From the NCBI RefSeq assembly GCF_014656415.1, contig NZ_BNCJ01000006.1:62001-126000 (forward strand): DNA of 64,000 nt, given 5' to 3'. The translations under genes and the position numbers were made by a program. Below are positions 17,435-24,935 of this stretch, piece after piece. Position 1 is the stretch's first letter. Every line of letters starts with the position of its first letter. The stretch comes from Seohaeicola zhoushanensis (GTDB taxonomy: Bacteria; Pseudomonadota; Alphaproteobacteria; Rhodobacterales; Rhodobacteraceae). A model generated the notes under the pieces. The model saw nothing but the letters and a program-made list of their open reading frames with translations, did no database searches and was not told the origin of the DNA.

Positions 17435-17746
17435 TCAGAGAAAATCGTCGCGGCGCGGGGTGAAGGTGTCGATCAGCTCGCCCGGCTCGAGGCATTCGCA
17501 GCCATGTTCGGCGTTCGAGGGCACGACGAGACTGTCGCCGGGGCCGATCTCGACCTCCTTGCCGTCAAGGAAGAAGCGGAAGCGCCCGGCCATGACATAG
17601 GTCGACTGGATGTGCGGATGCGAATGCAGCTTGCCCAGGGCGCCCTTCTCGAAACGGAAGGAGACCACCATGAGGTCGGGGTTCTCGGAGAGCACCTGCC
17701 GGGTGATGCCGGGATCGGGATAGGCCGGCGGATAGGTTCGGATCAT
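17435..17746 (-). CDS. kdgF: small cupin, KdgF-like unsaturated uronate lyase/linearising enzyme
   Basis: A 103-residue single-domain cupin. Likely metal ligands are His41, His43, Gln47 (HSHPHIQ) and His82 (NAEHGCE), and the protein ends in RRDDFL, as KdgF proteins often do. KdgF speeds opening of 4,5-unsaturated monouronates to the linear ketouronate that KduI uses, and here it lies immediately upstream of kduI. That fits growth on lyase products from pectin, alginate or glycosaminoglycans, although no lyase gene is in the window. The start at 17746 has GGAGG seven bases upstream. Confidence 0.85.
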   Translation of the reverse strand: MIRTYPPAYPDPGITRQVLSENPDLMVVSFRFEKGALGKLHSHPHIQSTYVMAGRFRFFLDGKEVEIGPGDSLVVPSNAEHGCECLEPGELIDTFTPRRDDFL

Positions 17747-17763
17747 CGCGTAACCTCCTGACA

Positions 17764-19044
17764 TCAATGGAAGAGCGAGGGCAGCCAGAGCGACAGCGCG
17801 GGCACGTAGGTGACCAGCATCAGCGTCACGAAGGCGGCGAAGTAGAACGGCCAGATCGAGCGCACCGCCTGCTGGATCGGGATACGCCCCACCGCGCAGC
17901 CCACGAAGAGCACCGCGCCCACCGGCGGCGTGCAGAGGCCGATGCCGAGGTTCAGGATCAGGATCACCCCGAAATGCACCGGGTCGACGCCGAAGGCCTG
18001 CACCACCGGAAGGAAGATCGGCGTGGTGATGACGATCAGCGGCGACATGTCCATGAAGGTCCCGAGGATCAGCAGCACCACGTTGATGAGAAGCAGGATC
18101 AGGATCGGGTTGTCGGAAAGCTGCTGCAGCGCCGCGACCATCATCGCCGGCACCCGCAGGTAGGCCAGCAGCCAGCCGAAGGAGGCCGCGCAGCCGATCA
18201 CCATGAGAACCATCGAGGTGGTGCGCACCGCCGCCTTGGTCGCCTCGACGAACTCGCGCCAGTCGAGCGTGCGATAGACGAGGATCGTCACCAGTAGCGC
18301 ATAGACCACCGCGATGTTCGAGGACTCCGAGGCGGTGAAGATGCCGGAGCGCACACCGCCGAAGATCAGCGCCACCAGGATCAGGCCTGGCACCGCATTG
18401 AGGAAGATCGACCCCAGCGCGCCGAAGCCGGGGAAACGCTCGGTCGGATAACCGCGCCGGCGGGCGACGATATAGGCCGCGACCATCAGCGAGAGCGCCA
18501 GCACGAGGCCGGGGATGATGCCGGCGGTGAAGAGGTCGGCGATCGAGATCTTGCCGCCCGCCGAGATCGAGTAGATGATCATGTTGTGGCTGGGCGGGAT
18601 CATCAGCGCGATGATCGAGCCGACAACCGTGATATTCACCGCATAATCAACGCCGTATCCGCGTGCCTTCATCTGCGGCACCATCAGCCCGCCGACCGCC
18701 GAGGCATCGGCCGCCGCCGAGCCCGAGACGCCACCGAACATGACCGAGGCCATGATGTTGACCTGCCCGAGGCCACCGCGCAGATGGCCGACCATCGCGC
18801 CCGCCAGCGCCACCAGGCGCCGCGCGATATCGCCGCGCACCATCAGGTCGCCGGCGTAGATGAAGAAGGGGATCGCCATAAGCGCGAAGACCGAGACGCC
18901 GGAATTCAGCCGCTGGAACACCACCACCGGCGGCAGGCCGAGGTAGAGGATCGTCGCGAAGGACGAGATGCCGAGGCAGAAGGCAACCGGCGTGCCGATC
19001 AGCAGCAGGAAGACGAAGCTTCCGAAGAGAACCCAGAGCTCCAT
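17764..19044 (-). CDS. dctM: TRAP transporter large permease (DctM family)
   Basis: A 426-residue inner-membrane protein with about 12 predicted transmembrane segments that carries the substrate through the membrane driven by a sodium or proton gradient. Typical DctM motifs are GTPVAFCLGISS near the start, MASVMFGGVSGSAAADASAVG in the first half, and GLCTPPVGAVLFVGCAVG near the end. The ATG at 19044 lies one base after the dctQ stop, with GGAGG seven bases upstream. The genetic context makes uronates or short unsaturated uronates the likely cargo. Confidence 0.93.
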   Translation of the reverse strand: MELWVLFGSFVFLLLIGTPVAFCLGISSFATILYLGLPPVVVFQRLNSGVSVFALMAIPFFIYAGDLMVRGDIARRLVALAGAMVGHLRGGLGQVNIMASVMFGGVSGSAAADASAVGGLMVPQMKARGYGVDYAVNITVVGSIIALMIPPSHNMIIYSISAGGKISIADLFTAGIIPGLVLALSLMVAAYIVARRRGYPTERFPGFGALGSIFLNAVPGLILVALIFGGVRSGIFTASESSNIAVVYALLVTILVYRTLDWREFVEATKAAVRTTSMVLMVIGCAASFGWLLAYLRVPAMMVAALQQLSDNPILILLLINVVLLILGTFMDMSPLIVITTPIFLPVVQAFGVDPVHFGVILILNLGIGLCTPPVGAVLFVGCAVGRIPIQQAVRSIWPFYFAAFVTLMLVTYVPALSLWLPSLFH

Positions 19045-19045
19045 C

Positions 19046-19570
19046 CTATGCCTCCGCCGTTTCGGTATCGCCAAAGCGGGAGGTGTGAAGCCCCGCCAGC
19101 CGCCGCAGGATCCGTTCGAGTGAGAACAGCACCACCAGCACGCCGCCACCGACAATGGGGGCGAAGTCGAAGGCCCCGGAAATGCCGAGCGAGGGCAGCT
19201 GCACGTGGGCCGCGCGCTCGGCCAGTTGCCAGCCGTAGAAGACCATGCCGCCGCCGAAGGCCGCGACCATGATGTCGGAAAGCGTATGGAACAGCTTCTT
19301 GACCGCGTCGGGCACGACGTAGAGCAGGACGTCGAAGGACAGGTGATAGCCCTCGCGAATGCCGACGGCGGCGCCGAGGAAGATGAACCAGCCCATCACC
19401 ATCACGCTCGCCGGTTCGGACCAGACGATCGAATTGTTCAGCACGTAGCGCCAGAACACCTGCGCCGCGATCATCACCGTCATCGCCACGAGGCCCGCGC
19501 CGGCCACCCAGAGGGCGATATTGGCCAGCCGCCCCGTGGCGATCGCGGCGGTTTCCATAGTCTTTCGCAC
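19046..19570 (-). CDS. dctQ: TRAP transporter small permease (DctQ family)
   Basis: A 174-residue membrane protein with four predicted transmembrane segments, the small integral subunit of the TRAP importer. The middle segment AAQVFWRYVLNNSIVWSEPASVMVMGWFIFLGAAVGIREGYHL is typical of DctQ. I take the GTG at 19570 as the start because GGAGG lies eight bases upstream; the ATG four codons later has no properly spaced Shine-Dalgarno. It sits between dctP and dctM, the usual PQM order. Confidence 0.9.
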   Translation of the reverse strand: MRKTMETAAIATGRLANIALWVAGAGLVAMTVMIAAQVFWRYVLNNSIVWSEPASVMVMGWFIFLGAAVGIREGYHLSFDVLLYVVPDAVKKLFHTLSDIMVAAFGGGMVFYGWQLAERAAHVQLPSLGISGAFDFAPIVGGGVLVVLFSLERILRRLAGLHTSRFGDTETAEA

Positions 19571-19633
19571 GAGGGGTGCCTCCGTAGCAGGGTCCGGCCC
19601 CCGCCGCTGCGGGGACCGGCAGGCAGGGTCAGG

Positions 19634-20611
19634 TCACTTGGTGGCCTGGATCCGCTCGACCAGCGACTTGAGTTTGTCCGAGGTCACGTATTTCTGGTAG
19701 ACCGGCACCATCGCCTCGATGAACGGGGTCTTGTCGATGTCGGTGATGACCTCGACGCCCGCCGCGCGGACCTTGTCCTCGGAGGCCTTCTCGCGGGCCG
19801 CCCAGAGGTCGCGCATCACGAGCACAGACTCCTTGGCCGCCGCCCGCACCGCCGCCTGTTCGTCGGCGCTCAGCGAGTCATAGGTCTTCTTCGACATGGC
19901 GAGGATTTCCGGCACGATCAGGTGCTGGTCCAGCGTCAGATACTTGGCGACCTCGAAGTGGCCCGAGGATTCATAGCTGGGGTAGTTGTTCTCGGCCCCG
20001 TCGATCACGCCGGTCTGGATCGAGGAATAGACCTCGCCATAGGGCATCGGGGTGGCGTTGGCCCCCAGCGCGCCGACCATGTCGACGAAGAGATCGGACT
20101 GCATCACGCGGAACTTCATGCCCGAGAGATCGGCCATCGAATTGATCGGCTTCTGGCTGTTGTAGAAGCTGCGCGAGCCGGCGTCGTAGAAGGCCAGGCC
20201 GACCAGGTCGTGATCCGAGAAGGCGGCCAGGATCTCTTCGCCGATCGGGCCATCCATGACCTTGTGCATGTGCTCGGTCGAGCGGAAGATATAGGGCAGC
20301 GAGGGGATCTGCGTCTCGGGGATCATGTTGTTGAAGGGCCCGAGGCTGACGCGGTTCATGTCGATCACGCCGAACTGGGTCTGTTCGATGGTGTCCTTCT
20401 CCTGGCCGAGCTGGGCCGAGTGGAAGACCTCGATGCAGAGCTTGCCGCCGGTCTTCTCTTCCAGGATCTTGCCCATCGCCTTGACCGCTTCGACGGTCGG
20501 ATAGCCGTCGGGGTGCGTGTCGGACGAACGCAGCGTGCGCTCGCAGGCCTGGGCCGCGCCGGCCAGCGAGACAGAGGCGAGCAGTGCCGCCAGGATATGC
20601 CGTCTTTTCAT
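19634..20611 (-). CDS. dctP: TRAP transporter substrate-binding protein (DctP family)
   Basis: A 325-residue periplasmic binding protein with a signal peptide ([22 protein letters not shown]) and a GGAGG-containing ribosome site. DctP-family features include HTTY-like early residues [18 protein letters not shown], the ligand-contact region [15 protein letters not shown] (with the conserved Arg that binds substrate carboxylates) and [19 protein letters not shown]. The presence of that arginine fits an acidic sugar ligand. It is the first gene after uxaC, and the operon implies a uronate substrate. Confidence 0.92.
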   Translation of the reverse strand: MKRRHILAALLASVSLAGAAQACERTLRSSDTHPDGYPTVEAVKAMGKILEEKTGGKLCIEVFHSAQLGQEKDTIEQTQFGVIDMNRVSLGPFNNMIPETQIPSLPYIFRSTEHMHKVMDGPIGEEILAAFSDHDLVGLAFYDAGSRSFYNSQKPINSMADLSGMKFRVMQSDLFVDMVGALGANATPMPYGEVYSSIQTGVIDGAENNYPSYESSGHFEVAKYLTLDQHLIVPEILAMSKKTYDSLSADEQAAVRAAAKESVLVMRDLWAAREKASEDKVRAAGVEVITDIDKTPFIEAMVPVYQKYVTSDKLKSLVERIQATK

Positions 20612-20639
20612 AGTCTTCTCCTCCCTTGTTGATGTGGCT

Positions 20640-22049
20640 CTAGCCGAGCCGATATGCCTGTTTTGCCAGGCCGTAGGTCAAATCCGCCGCGACCTCGCGG
20701 GCCGCGTCCTCCCTCAGTCGTCCGGTGCCGACCAGCGTCGCGAGATAGGCGCAGTCCGACCTCCGCGCGACGTCGTGGCGCGCGGGGATCGAGCAGAAGG
20801 CACGGGTGTCGTCGTTGAAACCGGCGGTGTTGTAGAAGCCGCAGGTCTCGGTCGTGGCCTCGCGGAACCGCTTGATCCCCTCGTAGCTGTCGAAGAACCA
20901 CCAGGGCGGGCCAAGGCGCAGCGCCGGGTAGGCCCCCGCCAGCGGCGCGAGTTCGCGGCCATAGGCGGTTTCGTCCAGGGTGAAGAGGATGATGGTCAGC
21001 TCCGGCTCCATCCCCACCGCGTCGAGCATCGGCTTGAGCGCGCCGACGTAATCGGTCGGGCCCGGAATATCGAAGCCCTTGTCGCGCCCGTGGCGGGCAA
21101 AGACGCCGGCATGGTGGTTGCGCCGCGAGCCGGGATGGATCTGCATCGTCATCCCGTCTTCCAGGCTCATCCGCGCCATCTCGGTCAGCATCTGGCCGCG
21201 GAAGGTCTCGGCCTCGGCCGGGGTGAAATCGCCCGAGAGCACCTTGCCGAGCAGCGCTCCGGCCTCTTGCGGCGAGAGGTTCGCGGTCTGTGCCGAGGGG
21301 TGGCCGTGATCGGTGGCCGTGGCGCCGAAGCTGCGGAAATAGTCGCGCCGGGCGCGGTGCGCGTCGAGATAGCCGTCCCAGGTGGTGGTGTCCTCGCCGG
21401 TCAGTTCGCCCAGGCGGGTGACGTTGGCGGCAAAGCCCTCGAACTCGGGATCGACCACCGCGTCGGGGCGATAGGTGGTCAGCACCCTGCCCGACCAGCC
21501 GCTTTCGGCGATCATCCGGTGCCAGCGCAGATCGTCCAGCGCGCCTTCGGTGGTGGCCAGCACCTCGATCCCGAAGCGCTCGAACAGGGCGCGCGGTCGG
21601 AAGTCGTCGCGGCCGAGGCAGGCGTCGATATGGTCGTAATACAGGTCGGCGGTCGCCGCGTTCAGCGGTTCGTCGATGCCAAAGACATGTTCGAAGGAAT
21701 GGTCGAGCCAGAGCGCCGAGGGCGTCCCCCTAAACAGATGGAACCGCTCGGCAAACAGCCGCCAGATGGTGCGCGGGTCACTCTCGACCGGGCCGCCATC
21801 GACGCGCGGCACGCCGAGAGAGGTCATCGGCACCCCCTGGCTCACCAGCATCCGGAAGACATAGTGGTCGGGGATCACGAAAAGCTCGGCAGGGTTCGGG
21901 AAGCGTTCGTTTTCGGCGAACCAGCGCGGGTCGCAATGCCCGTGCGGGCTGACGATGGGGAGGTTCTTCACGTCGTCATACAGGCTGCGGGCCAAAGCGC
22001 GCAGCGAGGGTTCGACGGGGAACAGGCGATCTGGATCTGTAAGGGGCAC
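20640..22049 (-). CDS. uxaC: glucuronate/galacturonate isomerase
   Basis: A 469-residue uronate isomerase of the amidohydrolase superfamily that converts D-glucuronate to D-fructuronate and D-galacturonate to D-tagaturonate. Family motifs include [16 protein letters not shown] (metal-binding His-x-His), [12 protein letters not shown] and [14 protein letters not shown]-like WWFFDSYEG. The length equals E. coli UxaC (470). I chose the GTG at 22049, with AAGG seven bases upstream, over a TTG at 22070. It is the promoter-proximal gene of the operon, behind a strong promoter that overlaps a probable GntR operator. Confidence 0.95.
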   Translation of the reverse strand: MPLTDPDRLFPVEPSLRALARSLYDDVKNLPIVSPHGHCDPRWFAENERFPNPAELFVIPDHYVFRMLVSQGVPMTSLGVPRVDGGPVESDPRTIWRLFAERFHLFRGTPSALWLDHSFEHVFGIDEPLNAATADLYYDHIDACLGRDDFRPRALFERFGIEVLATTEGALDDLRWHRMIAESGWSGRVLTTYRPDAVVDPEFEGFAANVTRLGELTGEDTTTWDGYLDAHRARRDYFRSFGATATDHGHPSAQTANLSPQEAGALLGKVLSGDFTPAEAETFRGQMLTEMARMSLEDGMTMQIHPGSRRNHHAGVFARHGRDKGFDIPGPTDYVGALKPMLDAVGMEPELTIILFTLDETAYGRELAPLAGAYPALRLGPPWWFFDSYEGIKRFREATTETCGFYNTAGFNDDTRAFCSIPARHDVARRSDCAYLATLVGTGRLREDAAREVAADLTYGLAKQAYRLG

Positions 22050-22075
22050 GGGCGACCTTCGAGTCAGCAATTGAC

Positions 22076-22108
22076 CAGACTAATATGCTAGTCTGACAGT
22101 TGTGTCAA
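22076..22108 (-). promoter_or_regulatory. uxaC operon promoter overlapped by GntR-type operator
   Basis: On the minus strand a consensus -35 TTGACA (22108-22103), a 17-base spacer and -10 TATTAG (22085-22080) lie about 30 bases before uxaC. A perfect inverted repeat CAGACTA-N6-TAGTCTG (22076-22095) covers the -10 region. Such an arrangement lets a bound regulator block RNA polymerase. The divergent GntR/FCD gene starts 54 bases away and is the obvious candidate repressor. Confidence 0.7.
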
Positions 22109-22161
22109 AGTGCAAAATCCTGTAGCAAAGGGCACAGGACTTGTGACACACCGGCGCTGAC

Positions 22162-22863
22162 ATGCAGGATCTGGAATTCACTCCGCTTTCGTTGCCGCCG
22201 TCGCAGACCGCGACGGACCAGGTGTTTGACGCCCTCTATTCGGCCGTGGTCTCGTTGCAGCTGCCGCCCGGCTCGAAGGTCTCGGAGGCCGAGGTCGCCA
22301 AGCAGCTGAACGTCTCGCGCCAGCCGGTGCGCGATGCGTTTTTCCGGTTATCGAAGCTGGGGCTGTTGTCGATCCGGCCGCAACGGGCGACGCTGATCTC
22401 GAAGATCTCGGAACGGGCCGTGCGCGAGGCTGCTTTCGTGCGCACGGCGCTGGAGGTGGAATGCATCCGCCTTGCCGCCGCGCGGCGCACCAAGGAGGAC
22501 ATCGCCGAACTGCACGAGGCGCTGGCCCGGCAGGTGGCGGCGCTGGACGATCCAGATCGGCGCGCCTTTCACGTGCAGGACGAGGCCTTCCATTTGCTGC
22601 TCTGCCGGATCGCCGGGCATACCCATGTCTGGGAGCTGATCCTGGAGCACAAGGCGCATATGGACCGCGCGCGGTTCCTGACCCTCTCGGTCAGCCACCG
22701 CCGCCGGGTGCTGAGCGAACACGTCGCGCTGGTCGAGGCGATCGAGGCCGGCAGCCCGGACGCAGCCGAAGCCTGTCTGCGCGACCACCTGGGCAATATC
22801 CACGTTGTGCTGCCGGGCCTGCGGGCAGAGAACGCGGCCTATTTCGAGGATGACTGCGACTGA
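22162..22863 (+). CDS. GntR-family (FadR/FCD) transcriptional regulator of uronate operon
   Basis: A 233-residue regulator with an N-terminal winged helix (about 20-85; VAKQLNVSRQPVRDAFFRLSKLGLL is the recognition region) and a C-terminal all-helical FCD ligand domain. Putative metal/ligand residues are in QDEAFHLLL, SEHVALVEAI and CLRDHLGNI, matching the Asp-His-His-His pattern of FCD proteins that bind carboxylic acids. It is divergent from the uxaC operon with a perfect inverted repeat between them, so it probably represses that operon and is released by a uronate intermediate. It resembles UxuR/KdgR-type regulators by role, but I cannot place it in a named subgroup. Confidence 0.88.
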   Translation: MQDLEFTPLSLPPSQTATDQVFDALYSAVVSLQLPPGSKVSEAEVAKQLNVSRQPVRDAFFRLSKLGLLSIRPQRATLISKISERAVREAAFVRTALEVECIRLAAARRTKEDIAELHEALARQVAALDDPDRRAFHVQDEAFHLLLCRIAGHTHVWELILEHKAHMDRARFLTLSVSHRRRVLSEHVALVEAIEAGSPDAAEACLRDHLGNIHVVLPGLRAENAAYFEDDCD

Positions 22864-22872
22864 GCCTTTTGC

Positions 22873-23856
22873 TCAGAGGCGCTGTAGGGTGAAGCGCGAG
22901 CTTTGCGTGATCCGCTGGCCGGGGTCGATCCGCGGCGACGGATAGTCGGCGCGGTTCGCCGCGTCAGGCCAGAGCTGCGGTTCCAGCGCCAGCCCGGCAT
23001 AGGGGCCGAAGGGGCGCCCCTCGTGCCCCGGCCAATGGCCCGACGAGGTGCCGCCCGAGGCATAGACCTGCAATCCCGGCTCGGTGGTGGCAAGCTCCAG
23101 CCGCAGCTTGCCGGCTTCCAGCCAGGCGACGGGGCGGATTGGTACCCGCTCCGATGACAGACAGAGGTTGTGGTCGATGCTCTGGTCGATGGCGCTAGCT
23201 TTGCGGAAATCGAACATCGTCCCGGCGACCGGCGCGGGCGGACCTAGCGGGATCATGTCGGCATCGACCGGGAGATAGCTTTCGGCATCGACCTGAAGGC
23301 GGTGCCCGCGCAGGTCCGCCGCGCCGTCGAGCGTCCAGTAGCCGTGAAAGGCCGGCGCGAAGAGGGCGGGCACGGCGCTGTGGCCCTCGATTTCGACCAG
23401 CAGCGCGCTCTGCTCTTCCAGTGTGTAGGTCACGGCGATCTCCAGCGGCCCCGGAAAGCCGTGCAGCCCGCCGGGCTGGGTGATCTCCAGCCGGCAATGC
23501 GCGGGCCCGAGGTCGGCGATGGCCCAATTGCGCTGGCCGGTGCCGTGGACGCCGCCGTGCAGGATGGTCTTGCCGCCTTCGTTGGCGTCCAGAGAGAAGG
23601 TCCGCCCGTCCAGCGTGAAGCGGGCATTGGCGATGCGGTTCGCCACCGGCCCGACCACCGCGCCAAAATAGAGCAGGTCGGCAAAATAGGCGCGCAGGTC
23701 GGGGCTGCCGCGCAGCAGCGAATGACCGATGCCGTCAAGCCAGAGCCCCTGCACCGAGGCGCCCCAGGTCATCACCTGCGCGCGCAGGCCACCTCCGCGC
23801 AGCGTGACCTGCGCCACGCTGCTGTCGTCGGGCGCGGTGCCGAGGGCGCGCGGCAC
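22873..23856 (-). CDS. galM: aldose 1-epimerase (galactose mutarotase family)
   Basis: A 327-residue cytoplasmic sugar epimerase that interconverts alpha and beta anomers. Motifs include the early WGASVQGLWLDG, GPVANRIANARF, TILHGGVHG, HGYWTLDG with the catalytic His, and the C-terminal region LEPQLWPDAANRADYPS with the catalytic Glu. It starts at GTG directly after the TAG stop of the upstream bdhA gene, so the two are translationally coupled. It ends nine bases from the convergent GntR gene. A role for anomers of sugars brought in by the nearby TRAP system is plausible. Confidence 0.9.
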   Translation of the reverse strand: MPRALGTAPDDSSVAQVTLRGGGLRAQVMTWGASVQGLWLDGIGHSLLRGSPDLRAYFADLLYFGAVVGPVANRIANARFTLDGRTFSLDANEGGKTILHGGVHGTGQRNWAIADLGPAHCRLEITQPGGLHGFPGPLEIAVTYTLEEQSALLVEIEGHSAVPALFAPAFHGYWTLDGAADLRGHRLQVDAESYLPVDADMIPLGPPAPVAGTMFDFRKASAIDQSIDHNLCLSSERVPIRPVAWLEAGKLRLELATTEPGLQVYASGGTSSGHWPGHEGRPFGPYAGLALEPQLWPDAANRADYPSPRIDPGQRITQSSRFTLQRL

Positions 23857-24630
23857 CTACATCGCGGTCCAGCCGCCATCCACGCTGATCGTGGTGCCGG
23901 TGATCTGCGCCGCCGCGTCCGAGCAGAGGAACACCGTGGTGCCGCCCAGCTGTTCGACGGTGGCGAACTCGCGGCTGGGCTGGCGTTCCAGCATCACCTT
24001 CTTGATGACCTCCTCGCGGCCCATGTTGTGGGTCTTCATCTGGTCGGGGATCTGCGCCTCGACCAGCGGGGTCAGCACGTAGCCCGGACAGATGGCGTTG
24101 CAGGTGATCCCCTGCCCGGCGGTTTCCAGCGCAGTGGTCTTCGAGAGGCCGACAACCCCATGCTTTGCGGCGATATAGGCCGACTTGAATGGCGAGGCGG
24201 TCAGCCCGTGGGCCGAGGCGATGTTGACCACCCGCCCCCAGCCTGCCTTGCGCATCATCGGCAGCGCGACGGCGGTGGTGTGGAAGGCCGAGGTGAGGTT
24301 GATCGCGATGATCGCGTTCCACTTGTCGACCGGAAACTCGTCGATCGGCGCGACGTGCTGGATCCCGGCGTTGTTCACCAGGATGTCGCAGGCCCCGGCC
24401 TTTGCGATCAGTGCCCGGCAATCGTCACCCTTGCTCATGTCGGCCGCGATGTAGCGCACCTCGGTGCCGAATTCCTTGGCCATATCGGCGGCCAGCGCGT
24501 GATCCTCGTCACGGTCGGTAAAGGAGTTGAGCACGACATGCGCGCCCGCCCCGGCCAGCGCCCTGGCGATTCCCAGACCGATTCCCGAGTTCGACCCGGT
24601 CACGACGGCGGTTTTTCCTTGCAGAGTCAC
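23857..24630 (-). CDS. bdhA: 3-hydroxybutyrate dehydrogenase
   Basis: A 257-residue short-chain dehydrogenase that oxidises D-3-hydroxybutyrate to acetoacetate with NAD, a step in polyhydroxybutyrate use. The cofactor motif is TGSNSGIG, the catalytic set is NIASAHGL plus YIAAK, and the segments NNAGIQHVAPI, SAFHTT, GWGRVVNIASAHGLTASPFKSAY and CNAICPGYVLTPLVE are diagnostic of BdhA. It starts at GTG with AGGGGG upstream. The partner galM gene, GTG-coupled behind it, is unusual company, and another sugar-related SDR function cannot be fully excluded. Confidence 0.88.
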   Translation of the reverse strand: MTLQGKTAVVTGSNSGIGLGIARALAGAGAHVVLNSFTDRDEDHALAADMAKEFGTEVRYIAADMSKGDDCRALIAKAGACDILVNNAGIQHVAPIDEFPVDKWNAIIAINLTSAFHTTAVALPMMRKAGWGRVVNIASAHGLTASPFKSAYIAAKHGVVGLSKTTALETAGQGITCNAICPGYVLTPLVEAQIPDQMKTHNMGREEVIKKVMLERQPSREFATVEQLGGTTVFLCSDAAAQITGTTISVDGGWTAM

Positions 24631-24745
24631 GGCATCCCCCTTGGTTGGCTCGTGCGCCAGAGTGCCATCCTGCAGGTGCGAGATAAACGGGAAAACTTGG
24701 GGCTTCGCGCCCGATCACGCGGATTTTGGCCGGCTGCACGGCGGA

Positions 24746-24821
24746 CAAAAAAACGCCCGCGCAAGGCGGGCGTTAAGTTATTGAGGCAGGTTTCATACAG
24801 GCAAGAAACCTATCGAGCAGT
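24746..24821 (-). ncRNA. predicted small RNA upstream of bdhA, about 75 nt
   Basis: On the minus strand this stretch carries a 5' hairpin AGGTTTC-N10-GAAACCT, an A/T-rich linker CAATAACTT, and a strong terminator stem (24774-24752, AACGCCCGC/GCGGGCGTT) followed by a run of seven T. A promoter-like pair lies just upstream (24856-24828). No start codon with a reasonable ORF is present. The family is unknown to me. It ends 116 bases before the bdhA start, so it is a separate transcript rather than the bdhA leader, unless read-through occurs. Confidence 0.6.
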
Positions 24822-24827
24822 AAGACC

Positions 24828-24856
24828 TTTATAAGCCTTTCCCGCCCTCTGTCCAA
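24828..24856 (-). promoter_or_regulatory. promoter of predicted sRNA upstream of bdhA
   Basis: On the minus strand TTGGAC (24856-24851) and TATAAA (24833-24828) are spaced by 17 bases. Transcription would begin near 24821, six or seven bases before the first sRNA hairpin. Confidence 0.55.
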
Positions 24857-24935
24857 GCTAAAAGTTTGAAAAGACGTGAATCCCTCGTTAGGTTGCCCCC
24901 CAATAATATAAGGGCAGAGCGGGATTGTTGCCAAA

